Shown one piece after another: positions 1 to 9,077 of a stretch of DNA of 64,000 nt. The notes under the pieces are model-generated. The model was not told the origin of the DNA and did not search any database. It saw only the letters and a list, made by a program, of their open reading frames with translations. Numbering within the stretch: position 1 is the first letter of the stretch; every line of letters begins with the position of its first letter. The DNA is from Rhizobium sp. TH135 (GTDB lineage Bacteria; Pseudomonadota; Alphaproteobacteria; Rhizobiales; Rhizobiaceae), in assembly GCF_002855515.1 (NCBI RefSeq), contig NZ_PKRP01000002.1, positions 620,001 to 684,000 on the forward strand. The letters are read 5' to 3'. A program made the position numbers and the translations under genes.

Positions 1-44
1 GTCATACTGTGATTCGCGCGCGTTCCGTCCTGCAGGGAAATCTG

Positions 45-2228
45 ATGGTTTCGACCTATCTGAGCTACAATCTCGTCAATCGTGACATCAAGGCGAGCCT
101 CAATCGCACGGGATCGGATCCGCTGGTTGCGCGCCAGACGGAGTATTTCAAAGAAAACATCAGCAAGGTCACGACGCTCGAGGAATTCCTCGACGACTAC
201 CAGCTATATTCCTATGCGATGAAGGCGCATGGTCTCGAAGAGATGACCTATGCCAAGGCCTTCATGAAAAAGGTGCTGGAAAGCGACCTTTCGGATGACG
301 CCAGCTTCGCCAACCAGCTGACTGACGAGCGCTACCGCAACTTCGCCGCCTCCTTCCAATTCTCGGCGGAAAAGACCGATCTCCAGACCGACGCACAACA
401 GGCCGAGATGCTGGAGAAATACGAGGCCTCGCTGGCCGCCCAGGGCGACACGCTTGAGGCCGAGGCCTTCTATTACGAGACGATGATCGACAAGGTCACC
501 AATGTCAGCGGGCTGGTCAACAACAGCCGCCTGATGACGTTTGCGCTCGATGCCTACGGGATCGATGGCACCTATTACACCAAGGACCATCTCACCCAGA
601 TCCTGACCAGCGACACCTCGGATCCGGACAGCTACGTCAATCAGATGGTCGCGAACGGCGCGTCCAATGCGTCGAGCTTCCTCAAGCTCGCCCAGGCCTT
701 CAGCTTCAATACGGACGGCACCCTGTCGGGTACGACCGCCCAGACGGCAGCTCAGAAGGAAGCGATCGTCTCGCTCTATGTCGAGGAAGAGCAGATCTAC
801 GTCACCGACTACTATCGTCAGCGCGAGCGTGCCTATTACGAGCAGAAGATCTCGACCATCACCTCGGTCGATGAGCTGACTGCGGACACGCGCCTCTTCA
901 ACTACGTCAAGACGGCCTTCGAACTAGGCTCCATGGGCGCTTCGACCTTCAAGCTGATCGTCACGAGCGACACCTCCGATCCGGCCAACTATGCCGCCAC
1001 CAATGGTGGCGATGCCTGGGTGGCCATTGCCGGCAAGTTCAACTTCGGCACCGATGGCACGGTCGATTCAGGCATGACGGCCCAGGGGTCGACGCAGCTT
1101 GCATCGACCAATTCGGGCTTTGCTACATTCTATGACGATGCCGATCTCGAGCGCAAAGACGCGCTGACCGAACTCTTCAAGACCAATATCGCCGAGGTCG
1201 AAAACGTTGATGCGCTGCTCGCCGACACGACCATGCGTCTTGTCCTGCAGCGCACCTTCGGCTTTGAGGCCAACGAGTTCTCGGTTCGTGAGCTGAAGCA
1301 GGCACTGACCAGCGATTTCACCGATCCGAACAGCTATGCCAACAAATCGAAGGACAGCCGTCTGATCGAGATGTCGAAGCTCTTCAACTTCGATAGCGAA
1401 GGCAATGCCGCCGTGCCGCTTGCGCCCCACAATACACTGACCGCGACGATGATCGCCAAGCAATATGTGATCAACGAGGTTCGCTTCCTCGAAGGCACCG
1501 AGAAGACTTCGACCCAGGAAGCCGCAACCAAGAAGGCCGAGAATTACCAGGAGAAGATCCAGTCGATCGACACCGTGTCCGAGCTGCTGGCGGATCGCGA
1601 AGTGCTCGACGTGGTCATCGGCGCCTTCGGCCTCGATCCCGAAGAGGTAACCGACGACTTCCTCAAGCAGGCATTCGCCTCCGATCTGTCCGACCGCAAG
1701 AGCTTCGTCAACCAGCAGACCGACAATCGCTGGGCCGAGCTCGTCGCCTCCTTCAATTTCGATGCAAGCGGCAATCTGACCCGCCAGACCATGGGCACGA
1801 TCCAGCAGCGCGGCGAGACCATGGAGACGGTCAACAAGTATCTGCGCCAGACACTGGAAGAGACCGAGGGCGAGAGCAACGAAGCTGTTCGCCTGGCGCT
1901 CTATTTCCAGCGCACCGCGCCGACCATCACCGATGCCTACGGTCTCATCGCCGACGACGCGCTCATGGCGGTCTTCCGCACCACCTTCGGCTATTCCGAC
2001 GAGTTCTCCAACATGGATGTCGACCAGCAGGCGCGCATCATCGGCGAGAACATGGAACTGTCGGATCTTCAGGATCCGGCCAAGCTGGAACGCTTCCTGC
2101 AGCGTTATTCCGCGATGTACGATACCGAAAACGCCACATCCAACAGCCCAGCGCTTTCCATCCTGAGCGGTGGAAGTGCCGGCATCTCGGCCGATCTTCT
2201 TTTCAGTCTGGCACAGCTGAAAGCCTGA
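45..2228 (+). CDS. DUF1217 family repeat protein (flagellum-associated family)
   Basis: The 727-residue product is built from about six copies of a 120-150 residue unit. Each unit runs K-I-x-x-V-x-x-L-x-D, a hydrophobic AFG-like turn, then a SD-x-SD-x-x-SY/F motif and an F-x-FD/N-x-x-G end. This is the DUF1217 pattern, found in rhizobia and often near flagellar genes. The role is unknown; a link to motility is inferred only from the family. Translation probably begins at ATG 45, behind GCAGGGAAA, rather than at the in-frame GTG at 9. No signal peptide or membrane segment is seen. A terminator follows directly, so it appears to end its transcription unit. Confidence 0.75.
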   Translation: MVSTYLSYNLVNRDIKASLNRTGSDPLVARQTEYFKENISKVTTLEEFLDDYQLYSYAMKAHGLEEMTYAKAFMKKVLESDLSDDASFANQLTDERYRNFAASFQFSAEKTDLQTDAQQAEMLEKYEASLAAQGDTLEAEAFYYETMIDKVTNVSGLVNNSRLMTFALDAYGIDGTYYTKDHLTQILTSDTSDPDSYVNQMVANGASNASSFLKLAQAFSFNTDGTLSGTTAQTAAQKEAIVSLYVEEEQIYVTDYYRQRERAYYEQKISTITSVDELTADTRLFNYVKTAFELGSMGASTFKLIVTSDTSDPANYAATNGGDAWVAIAGKFNFGTDGTVDSGMTAQGSTQLASTNSGFATFYDDADLERKDALTELFKTNIAEVENVDALLADTTMRLVLQRTFGFEANEFSVRELKQALTSDFTDPNSYANKSKDSRLIEMSKLFNFDSEGNAAVPLAPHNTLTATMIAKQYVINEVRFLEGTEKTSTQEAATKKAENYQEKIQSIDTVSELLADREVLDVVIGAFGLDPEEVTDDFLKQAFASDLSDRKSFVNQQTDNRWAELVASFNFDASGNLTRQTMGTIQQRGETMETVNKYLRQTLEETEGESNEAVRLALYFQRTAPTITDAYGLIADDALMAVFRTTFGYSDEFSNMDVDQQARIIGENMELSDLQDPAKLERFLQRYSAMYDTENATSNSPALSILSGGSAGISADLLFSLAQLKA

Positions 2229-2246
2229 TCAGAACTCTCAACGCGA

Positions 2247-2276
2247 CCCGCCGGCTCTTGTCGGCGGGTTTGTTTT
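2247..2276 (+). terminator. Rho-independent terminator after the DUF1217 gene
   Basis: CCCGCCG and CGGCGGG form a GC-rich stem around an 8-nt loop and are followed by TTTGTTTTT. It separates the DUF1217 gene from the modABC promoter region. Confidence 0.75.
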
Positions 2277-2282
2277 TGGCTA

Positions 2283-2308
2283 TCGATATATCCATCGGGA
2301 TATATCGA
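2283..2308. promoter_or_regulatory. ModE-type operator (Mo box) upstream of modA
   Basis: TCGATATATCC, four bases (ATCG), then GGATATATCGA make a perfect 11-bp inverted repeat. The AT-rich TATAT half-sites flanked by CGAT follow the known ModE box pattern (ATCG-n-TATATA, spacer, TATATA-n-CGAT). It ends 13 bp before the modA start, where a bound repressor would block transcription or initiation. A ModE-type regulator gene lies 2.6 kb downstream at 4947-5333. The pairing of site and regulator is inferred. Confidence 0.7.
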
Positions 2309-2321
2309 ATGGGAGGCGACC

Positions 2322-3119
2322 TTGGTCAGGTCTTTCAAGCCAATCACAGCCGCATTGTTTGCGGCATTGGCGGCAGCAGCGGCAACAGCATTTGCAGCAC
2401 CCGCCCGCGCGCAAGAGCCTGTGACCGTCTTTGCAGCTGCAAGCCTCAAGGAAAGCATCGAGCAAGTGGCCACGGCCTGGAAGGCCGCAGGCGGTACGGA
2501 TGTCAGGTTCTCCTTTGCCGGAAGCTCGGCCCTCGCCAAGCAGATCGAAGAGGGTGCACCGGCGGATATCTTCATCTCGGCCGATCTCAAATGGATGGAT
2601 CACCTCGATCAGGCAGGCCGGATCAAGACAGAAAGCCGCTTCGATCTCCTGAGTAACCGGATCGTGCTCGTCGCTCCGAAGGACTCGGAGCTGACGACGA
2701 CAATCGTTCCGAATTTTCCGCTCGCCACCCTTCTCGGCGATGAGCGCCTCGCCATGGCCAATGTCGATGCCGTCCCCGCCGGGACCTATGGCAAGGCAGC
2801 GCTCGAAACCCTCGGTGTCTGGGAGAGCGTTAAAGACAAGGTCGCCCAAGCAGAGAATGTCCGGGCCGCCCTGCTGCTCGTCTCACGCGGCGAGGCGCCG
2901 CTCGGCATCGTCTATGAGACGGATGCGAGGGTCGACCCATCCGTGAAAATCCTCGACCGTTTCCCCGAGGAAAGCCACCCCGCAATCATCTACCCGGCGG
3001 CGCTGACCACAGACGGCAAGAACCCTGCTGCAGCCGACTTCCTGGCTTACTTGCGAGGGGCAGACGCTCATGCCATCTTCGCGGCCGCCGGCTTTACCGT
3101 GCTTGCCAAAACCAACTGA
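2322..3119 (+). CDS. modA: Molybdate ABC transporter, periplasmic substrate-binding protein ModA
   Basis: ModA binds molybdate (and tungstate) in the periplasm and hands it to ModBC. The 265-residue protein begins with a Sec signal peptide ending ARA/Q at about residue 30. It then has the family pattern VFAAASLKESIEQ, FSFAGSSALAKQIEEGAPADIFISAD and a late GIVYETDA segment. The start is TTG at 2322, chosen because GGGAGG lies 5 nt upstream and no in-frame ATG fits; ATG 2309 is out of frame. It leads modABC, with modB starting 24 bp after the stop, and sits immediately behind a ModE-type operator, so repression by molybdate-ModE is likely. Confidence 0.93.
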   Translation: MVRSFKPITAALFAALAAAAATAFAAPARAQEPVTVFAAASLKESIEQVATAWKAAGGTDVRFSFAGSSALAKQIEEGAPADIFISADLKWMDHLDQAGRIKTESRFDLLSNRIVLVAPKDSELTTTIVPNFPLATLLGDERLAMANVDAVPAGTYGKAALETLGVWESVKDKVAQAENVRAALLLVSRGEAPLGIVYETDARVDPSVKILDRFPEESHPAIIYPAALTTDGKNPAAADFLAYLRGADAHAIFAAAGFTVLAKTN

Positions 3120-3143
3120 ACCCACCTCGACCACGCATCCGGG

Positions 3144-3845
3144 ATGCCCCTTTTGACCCTGACGGCTGAAGAATGGACCGCGATGCTGCTCAGCCTGAAG
3201 GTTGCGGCTGTGGCCGTCACCTTCTCGCTGCCGCTGGGACTGCTGGTCGCCTGGCTGCTTTCGCGCAAGGACTTCTGGGGCAAGTCGCTTCTGAACGGCC
3301 TTGTACATTTGCCGCTTATCCTGCCGCCTGTCGTCACCGGTTATCTGCTGCTCATCACATTTGGCAGGCGGGGCACGGTCGGCGCCTTCCTCGAACAGAC
3401 CTTCGGCCTCGTATTTTCCTTCCGCTGGACGGGTGCCGCTCTTGCCGCAGCCGTCATGGGCTTTCCGCTACTGGTGCGCTCCATCCGCCTGTCGATGGAT
3501 GCCGTCGACCGCCGCCTGGAAGCGGCTGCCGCAACGCTCGGCGCCCCGCCGGCTTACGTCTTCTTCACCGTCACCCTGCCGCTCATCCTGCCCGGCATTG
3601 CGGCCGGCGCGATCCTCGCCTTTGCCAAGTCCATGGGCGAGTTCGGGGCGACCATCACCTTCGTTTCCAACATCCCCGGCGAAACTCAGACGCTCGCCTC
3701 AGCGATCTACACCTATACCCAGGTGCCGGGCGGTGACCTCGCCGCCATGCGCCTGACGGTGATCTCCGTCGTCCTGTCGCTGGGCGCCTTGATTGCCTCC
3801 GAATTTCTCTCCCGGCGTATCGCCGCCCGCGTAGGAGCCACCTGA
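3144..3845 (+). CDS. modB: Molybdate ABC transporter permease ModB
   Basis: This 233-residue inner-membrane permease forms the molybdate channel with ModC. About five to six hydrophobic helices are visible, starting with LKVAAVAVTFSLPLGLLVAW. The ABC-permease loop AAATLGAPPAYVFFTVTLPL sits at about 130-150, followed by G-x-x-x-GAILAFAKSMGEFGATITF, characteristic of ModB. Its stop overlaps the start of modC by one base (TGATG), indicating translational coupling. The length is normal for the family. Confidence 0.94.
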   Translation: MPLLTLTAEEWTAMLLSLKVAAVAVTFSLPLGLLVAWLLSRKDFWGKSLLNGLVHLPLILPPVVTGYLLLITFGRRGTVGAFLEQTFGLVFSFRWTGAALAAAVMGFPLLVRSIRLSMDAVDRRLEAAAATLGAPPAYVFFTVTLPLILPGIAAGAILAFAKSMGEFGATITFVSNIPGETQTLASAIYTYTQVPGGDLAAMRLTVISVVLSLGALIASEFLSRRIAARVGAT

Positions 3846-4939
3846 TGCTGGAGCTCGCAATCCGCCACCGCCAGGGAGACTTCACGCTTCAGGCCGACCT
3901 GATGCTAGGCGAGGGCCTGACGGCCCTCTTCGGCGCATCCGGCTCCGGCAAGACGACGCTGATCAACATCGTCGCCGGCCTGACCCGCCCAGAGGAGGGG
4001 CGCATCACCTTCAACGGCGAGAGCTGGAGCGATACCGCGACCTTCCTGCCGCCGCACCGCCGCCGCATCGGCTATGTCTTCCAGGAGGGTCGTCTCTTCC
4101 CGCATCTGACGGTTCTGCAGAACCTGCGCTACGGCGAGCGCCTCCTGCCACGCGCCGAGCGTCGCGAAGACCTCGACCGCATCGCCACCTTGCTTGGCAT
4201 CGCCGACCTGCTCACCCGCCGCCCGGCAAATCTCTCCGGCGGCGAAAAGCAGCGCGTGGCGCTCGGCCGCGCCCTGATGGCAAGCCCGAAGCTGATGTTG
4301 ATGGACGAGCCGCTGTCGGCGCTGGACAGCGGCCTCAAGGCCCAGATCCTCCCCTATATCGAGCGCATCCGCGACGAGTTCGGCGTGCCGATCCTCTATG
4401 TCAGCCATTCCGTCGAGGAGGTGGCGCGGCTCGCAAATGCGGTGGTCACCTTTGCCGATGGGAGAGCGCAGGCCGTCGGTAGACCCTACGAGGCCTTGGC
4501 GACTGTTGCCCGCGCCTCCGGCGATCTCCCCGCCGGCAATTTTATCGAGGCCGAAATCACCGGTCACCATGAGGAGGACGGTCTCACCGAAGCGCTTTCC
4601 CCGGCCGGTCCCCTTCTCCTGCGGCGAACCCATCTGCCCATTGGCACCCGAGTGCGCGTCTTCGTTCCCGTCTCCGATATCGTCGTCGCCACCGAACCGG
4701 GAGAAGGCCTCTCGGCCCTAAATCGGCTCTCTGGCCGTGTTGTGGCAGTGGCGGAGGGATCGGGCGGAAGTGCAACCATTACCGTCGACTGCCAGGGCCA
4801 GACGATGGTGGCCGAAGTCACGCGTCGTTCCCTGCGCCAGCTGGCGCTTGCGCCCGGCAAGCCGGTGCATCTCTTGTTCAAGACGGTGTCGATCGCCTCG
4901 GAAGGCCTGTTCCGGCGAGCCCTGGCTGAACGAGGCTGA
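3845..4939 (+). CDS. modC: Molybdate ABC transporter ATP-binding protein ModC
   Basis: ModC hydrolyses ATP to drive molybdate import. In the 364 residues the Walker A motif is FGASGSGKTTL (about 30-40), the Q-loop is VFQEGRLFPHL, the signature is LSGGEKQRVALGRAL, Walker B is LMLMDEPLSALD, and the switch His is in YVSHSVEEV. Residues about 225-360 form the C-terminal TOBE (Mop-like) region found in full-length ModC. The start overlaps the modB stop. The 3' end lies 7 bp from the 3' end of the convergent modE-like gene. Confidence 0.94.
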   Translation: MLELAIRHRQGDFTLQADLMLGEGLTALFGASGSGKTTLINIVAGLTRPEEGRITFNGESWSDTATFLPPHRRRIGYVFQEGRLFPHLTVLQNLRYGERLLPRAERREDLDRIATLLGIADLLTRRPANLSGGEKQRVALGRALMASPKLMLMDEPLSALDSGLKAQILPYIERIRDEFGVPILYVSHSVEEVARLANAVVTFADGRAQAVGRPYEALATVARASGDLPAGNFIEAEITGHHEEDGLTEALSPAGPLLLRRTHLPIGTRVRVFVPVSDIVVATEPGEGLSALNRLSGRVVAVAEGSGGSATITVDCQGQTMVAEVTRRSLRQLALAPGKPVHLLFKTVSIASEGLFRRALAERG

Positions 4940-4946
4940 TATGCCC

Positions 4947-5333
4947 TCAGCCGTCGTCTTCGACCTTGCGTCCTTCGGCAACGAAATCCACGGCCTCGAC
5001 GCTCTGGAGCCAGTCTAGTTCCGCCGACAGCGCCTTGCGGCTCTCCGCATCCATCCGTCGGCAGGCGCGAAGCAGCGTCTCGCCGAACGGCGTCAAACCC
5101 GCGCCGCCACCGCTCTTGCCCCCATGGCGAGTGAAGATCGAAGGCTCGCGGAACATGCGGTTGATCTCGTCGGCCAACAGCCAGGCCCGCCGATAGGACA
5201 TGCCCATGGCGGCTCCTGCTGCCCGGATCGAACCATGCTCCTCGATCAGCGCCAGAAGCTGCGCCTTGCCCGGCCCGAGCCGGGCGCCGTTGGCGAGGTC
5301 AATCCGGAGCGAAAGGCGAGGGGAGCCGGTCAT
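4947..5333 (-). CDS. ModE-type winged-helix regulator, DNA-binding domain only
   Basis: The 128 residues match the N-terminal domain of ModE: LSLRIDLANGARLGPGKAQLL, then the helix-turn-helix SIRAAGAAMGMSYRRAW, and a wing with GGKSGGGAGLTPFGETLL. The molybdate-binding TOBE domains of E. coli ModE are absent, so it is a half-length protein of a kind common in alphaproteobacteria. It is last in a tight run with the FAD dehydrogenase (4-bp gap) and convergent to modC. It probably recognises the operator at 2283-2308. How it would sense molybdate without TOBE domains is open. Confidence 0.82.
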   Translation of the reverse strand: MTGSPRLSLRIDLANGARLGPGKAQLLALIEEHGSIRAAGAAMGMSYRRAWLLADEINRMFREPSIFTRHGGKSGGGAGLTPFGETLLRACRRMDAESRKALSAELDWLQSVEAVDFVAEGRKVEDDG

Positions 5334-5337
5334 CGGA

Positions 5338-6774
5338 TCAGCCGATCACCTTGCCAGGGTTCATAATGCCGGCGGGATCAAAGGCCTGCTTGATGCGACG
5401 CATCAGCTCGGTCTCAATGGCCGGACGGCTGGCCGCAAGCTCGTCGCGCTTCAACTGGCCGACACCGTGTTCCGCCGAGATCGAGCCGGTATGTTTGTGA
5501 ACGACCGCATGCACCACCGCATTCACCTCGCGCCAGCGGGCGATGAACGCAGCCTTGTCGGCGCCGACTGGCTGGCTGATGTTGTAGTGGATGTTGCCAT
5601 CGCCCAGGTGCCCGAAGGCGCAGATGCGGGCATCCGGCATCAGCGCATGCACCGCAGCGTCGGCTTCCGCGAGGAAAGCCGGGATGCGCGAGATCGGCAC
5701 GGAGACATCATGCTTGATCGAACCGCCCTCAGGGCGCTGCGCCTCCGACATGCTTTCGCGCAGGTGCCAGAAGGCATCCTGCTGGGCGATCGAACTGGCG
5801 ATCGCCGCATCTGACACCAGTCCAGCCTCATGCGCCTCGGCGAGCAGCTCGTGCATCATGGTGTCTGCAGCCTCGGCGGAATCCGAGGTCGAGATGTCGA
5901 CCAGCGCATACCAGGGATGGATGGAGGCCAGCGGATCGCGCACGCCGGGGATATGCTTCGTGGTAAATTCGATGCCGATGCGCGGCATCAGCTCGAAGCC
6001 GGTCAGTGCCGAGCCGCAGCGTTGCGAAGCCTTTTCGAAAAGTGCGAGCGCCGCGTTCGGCGATGCAAGCCCGACATAGGCCACCTGCCGCCCGCGCGGG
6101 CGCGGTACCATCTTGAGGACTGCGCCGGTGATCACGCCAAGCGTGCCTTCTGCGCCGATGAAGAGATCGCGCAGATCGTAGCCGCTATTGTCTTTCTTCA
6201 GGCGCCTGAGGCCATCCCAGATCTCGCCGGTCGGCAGCACGACTTCCAACCCAAGGCAGAGCTGGCGCATGTTGCCATAGGCAAGCACCGCCGTTCCGCC
6301 GGCATTGGTCGCGAGATTGCCGCCGATCCGGCAAGAGCCTTCCGAGCCGAGCGACAGCGGAAACAGCCGGTCATGCGCCTCGGCCGCCTTCTGCACGTCG
6401 GCCAGGATCGCCCCACCATCGGCGACGATCACGTCTGCAACCGGATCGACTTCGCGGATCCTGTTCATTCGCTCCAGCGAGAGCAGCACGTCGTGGCCGT
6501 CTTCGCGCGGCACTTGCCCGCCGACAAGCCCGGTGCGCCCGCTGACCGGCACGATCGATGTGCCTGTCTCGGAGGCGAGCTTGAGGATGGCTGAAACCTC
6601 CTGCGTCGAGCCAGGCTTCAGCACCAGCGGCGAGGCGCCGTGATAGAGCCCCCGGTTCTCCGTCAGATAGGGCTTGATATCATGGGCGGCGGTCAGCGCA
6701 TTGGCCTCGCCGACGATGTCGACGAAAGCGCGCAGACGCTCTGCAAGGCTCATGGTCACGGTCATCTCAGTCAT
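5338..6774 (-). CDS. FAD-binding 2-hydroxyacid dehydrogenase (D-lactate / D-2-hydroxyglutarate / glycolate oxidase family)
   Basis: These 478 residues carry an N-terminal FAD_binding_4 domain with PVSGRTGLVGGQ and GGNLATNAGGTAVLAYGNM, then SGYDLRDLFIGAEGTLGVIT. The FAD-oxidase_C domain ends with the metal/substrate motif FGHLGDGNIHYN and the family signature SAEHGVGQLKRDEL. These enzymes oxidise D-2-hydroxyacids and pass electrons to a membrane or flavoprotein acceptor; the exact substrate cannot be read. The ATG overlaps the tsaC/sua5 stop by 4 bp (ATGA), so they are probably co-translated. Alternative starts are Met4 and Met8. Confidence 0.88.
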   Translation of the reverse strand: MTEMTVTMSLAERLRAFVDIVGEANALTAAHDIKPYLTENRGLYHGASPLVLKPGSTQEVSAILKLASETGTSIVPVSGRTGLVGGQVPREDGHDVLLSLERMNRIREVDPVADVIVADGGAILADVQKAAEAHDRLFPLSLGSEGSCRIGGNLATNAGGTAVLAYGNMRQLCLGLEVVLPTGEIWDGLRRLKKDNSGYDLRDLFIGAEGTLGVITGAVLKMVPRPRGRQVAYVGLASPNAALALFEKASQRCGSALTGFELMPRIGIEFTTKHIPGVRDPLASIHPWYALVDISTSDSAEAADTMMHELLAEAHEAGLVSDAAIASSIAQQDAFWHLRESMSEAQRPEGGSIKHDVSVPISRIPAFLAEADAAVHALMPDARICAFGHLGDGNIHYNISQPVGADKAAFIARWREVNAVVHAVVHKHTGSISAEHGVGQLKRDELAASRPAIETELMRRIKQAFDPAGIMNPGKVIG

Positions 6775-7763
6775 CCCTCGGTCCCGCGGGGTGCAGCCGC
6801 CCGCATCAGCCGGTCGTTGATCGCCTCGCCCAGACCCTCGTCCGGGATCGGTGCGACCGCGATGCCCCCAGCCCCGCTCGCATCCGCACGCTTCAAGAAG
6901 TCGAAGAGGTTGCTGGCGGCCTCGGCGAGGTCGCCATTGGGGCTGAGGTTGAATACCGCAGTCGCGGTCGATGCTCCGGATATGTTGCTCGCGCCGAAGG
7001 CAATCAAGGCTTCCGTGCTCGACACCTTTGTCGCATTCAGTCGCACCGAAGCGTTAGGTGCATAATGCGAGGCGAGCATGCCGGGCGCCTCGATTGCTGC
7101 CGTGCCGGAGGCCTTGGGGCGGATGACGGTCTTGCCCGTGACCGCTTCGATTGCCTCGGCCTCGATCCCGCCCGGCCTCAGCAGCCGGATCTCGCCCTCT
7201 TCGACCTTCACGATCGTCGATTCCACCCCGACGGGGCAGGGGCCGCCATCGACGATGACCTCGATCTTCTGGCCGAGATCGGCCTCGACATGCCGGGCCG
7301 TCGTCGGGCTGATGCGCCCCGATGAGTTGGCGCTGGGGGCCGCAAGCGGTCGCCCCAAGCTGCGGATGAGCTTTGCTGTAAACCCGACGGGCACGCGAAT
7401 GCCGACCGTGTCGAGCCCGGCTGTGGCCAGCAGGTGGATGCCGCAGTTCTCTTTCAGCGGAAGCACCAACGTCAGCGGCCCGGGCCAGAAGGCCTCGGCC
7501 AACTTACGCGAGATCGGGTCGAACACGGCATAACGCTCCGCCATGGCAAGATCCGCCATATGGCAGATCAGCGGGTTGAAGCGCGGGCGCCCCTTGGTCT
7601 CGTAGATGGAAGTGATGGCTGCCGGATGGGTGGCGTCGGCGGCAAGCCCGTAAACGGTCTCCGTCGGGATGGCCACGGGCCGGTGGCGCAACAGCACGTC
7701 GGTGGCAGCTGCGATCGCCTCCGCTCTGTCCGTATCTGTTGCGATCGGGATGATCCGCGCCAT
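6771..7763 (-). CDS. L-threonylcarbamoyladenylate synthase (Sua5/YrdC family)
   Basis: The enzyme makes threonylcarbamoyl-AMP from Thr, bicarbonate and ATP for the t6A modification of ANN-decoding tRNAs. The YrdC domain shows PTETVYGLAADA, KGRPRFNPLICHM, FWPGPLTLVL and RVP...PLAAPSANSSGRISPT. A C-terminal Sua5 domain (residues about 215-330) makes it the long form rather than TsaC alone. The start is taken at ATG 7763, because GGAAGG lies 9 nt upstream and homology begins there; an in-frame ATG at 7841 has a non-conserved leader. It heads the run sua5, FAD dehydrogenase, modE-like. Confidence 0.92.
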   Translation of the reverse strand: MARIIPIATDTDRAEAIAAATDVLLRHRPVAIPTETVYGLAADATHPAAITSIYETKGRPRFNPLICHMADLAMAERYAVFDPISRKLAEAFWPGPLTLVLPLKENCGIHLLATAGLDTVGIRVPVGFTAKLIRSLGRPLAAPSANSSGRISPTTARHVEADLGQKIEVIVDGGPCPVGVESTIVKVEEGEIRLLRPGGIEAEAIEAVTGKTVIRPKASGTAAIEAPGMLASHYAPNASVRLNATKVSSTEALIAFGASNISGASTATAVFNLSPNGDLAEAASNLFDFLKRADASGAGGIAVAPIPDEGLGEAINDRLMRAAAPRGTEG

Positions 7764-7981
7764 GTCTCCGAGCCTTCCAGTCTGCCTTTGCCCGTCCATA
7801 TCCCGAGCCGGGCAAGGCGGCAAACCTCTTTTTCGGCGCAAGCAATCCCAGATTCCACCCTATTTTTTTAAGGGGGTACGCTAACTGTTCGAATTTTAAC
7901 TACCGGCGTAACCGAAAGAAAGAATTGTTCGCCTATGGTTTATCCAAGAGACGGAAAAGCGTCATTCGGGGAAGTGGACAG

Positions 7982-9061
7982 ATGCAGCAAGTCAAGAATC
8001 CGGCCGCAAGCATTGCGCTACGCGTCGCGACCGCCATGCATCAGATGGGCATAGACGGTCTGCCGCGCAATTACGAACTGGTCTACGAGGCCTATTCGGG
8101 CAGCAATCCGGAGCTGGTGCGCGAATTCATCGCCCTCGGTAAGATCAAGTCCCAGGAAGCGCTCGACGAACTCGGCCGCAAATACCTGCCGCATCACCAC
8201 GAAGACGGGCTGCTGAGCCGCCAGAATGGCCAGGTTCGCGCCGAGATGAGCAACTTTATCTCGCTCCTCAACGAGGAGAAAATCTCGCTCACCGATTACG
8301 GCCGCGTCATCGGCCATGCCTCCAAGACCATCCTGACGGAAGCCGATCTCGAAGGCACGCCGCTTGGCCAGTCGATCAAGATGCTGAAGGCCGCGACGGA
8401 AAAGCGCGCCCACCAGAACAGCAATGTCGTGCGCGCCGTGGTCGATAAGACCGCATCGCTGGCCGACCTGCAGCGTGAGGCGGAAGAGGCCGAAGCCGCG
8501 AAGTTCGTGGATCCGGTTACCCGCCTTGCCAGCCGCCGCGCCTTCAACAAGGCCGTCGCCAAGATCTATGCAAACCCGGAAATGCCGGTGCTCTGCGGCG
8601 TCGCGATCGGTGAGATCGACGACTACGCCCGTATCCAGGAGCAGATGGGCCCAGCCGTTGCCGAGCGCTTCCTGATGCAGGTTGCCAAGGTGCTGGAAGC
8701 CGTGTCCGGCGGTGGCGATCTCGCCTGCCGCTTCGATGCCGGCCGCTTTGGTCTTCTGCTCTACACGTCGGACCAGGAAGAGATCAGCCGCGTCGTCGAT
8801 CTCGTTCGCGCCAAGCTCAAGGCCACCAATTTCGTCGGCTCGTCGACGGGTGCCCGCATGGGCCAGCTCGGCATGTCCTTCGGCATCTGCTTCTCGGAGC
8901 AGGCCCCGAACGCCTTCGACTTCACCAACTTCGCCGAAAAGGCGCTCGCCACCTCGAAGGCAGCCGGCGGCGATACCGTGACGATCTACGGCGCAAGCGA
9001 TTACGTGTCGAAGGATTGGCTGCTCTACAAGAAGAAGCCGGTCGGCGGTTTCGGCGCCTGA
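7982..9061 (+). CDS. GGDEF-fold protein with degenerate active site
   Basis: This is a 359-residue cytoplasmic protein. Residues about 1-165 are a helical region with no recognised domain; residues about 170-345 have the diguanylate cyclase fold, opening with DPVTRLASRRAFNKAV. The position of the GGDEF loop reads FDAGRF, so the catalytic GG[D/E]EF is lost and the inhibitory RxxD site is not seen. It is therefore unlikely to make c-di-GMP and may act as a sensor or binding protein. The start is ATG 7982 behind GGGGAAG; an upstream in-frame ATG at 7925 lacks a ribosome site. Confidence 0.8.
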   Translation: MQQVKNPAASIALRVATAMHQMGIDGLPRNYELVYEAYSGSNPELVREFIALGKIKSQEALDELGRKYLPHHHEDGLLSRQNGQVRAEMSNFISLLNEEKISLTDYGRVIGHASKTILTEADLEGTPLGQSIKMLKAATEKRAHQNSNVVRAVVDKTASLADLQREAEEAEAAKFVDPVTRLASRRAFNKAVAKIYANPEMPVLCGVAIGEIDDYARIQEQMGPAVAERFLMQVAKVLEAVSGGGDLACRFDAGRFGLLLYTSDQEEISRVVDLVRAKLKATNFVGSSTGARMGQLGMSFGICFSEQAPNAFDFTNFAEKALATSKAAGGDTVTIYGASDYVSKDWLLYKKKPVGGFGA

Positions 9062-9077
9062 GCGCCAAAGTCCGCTT

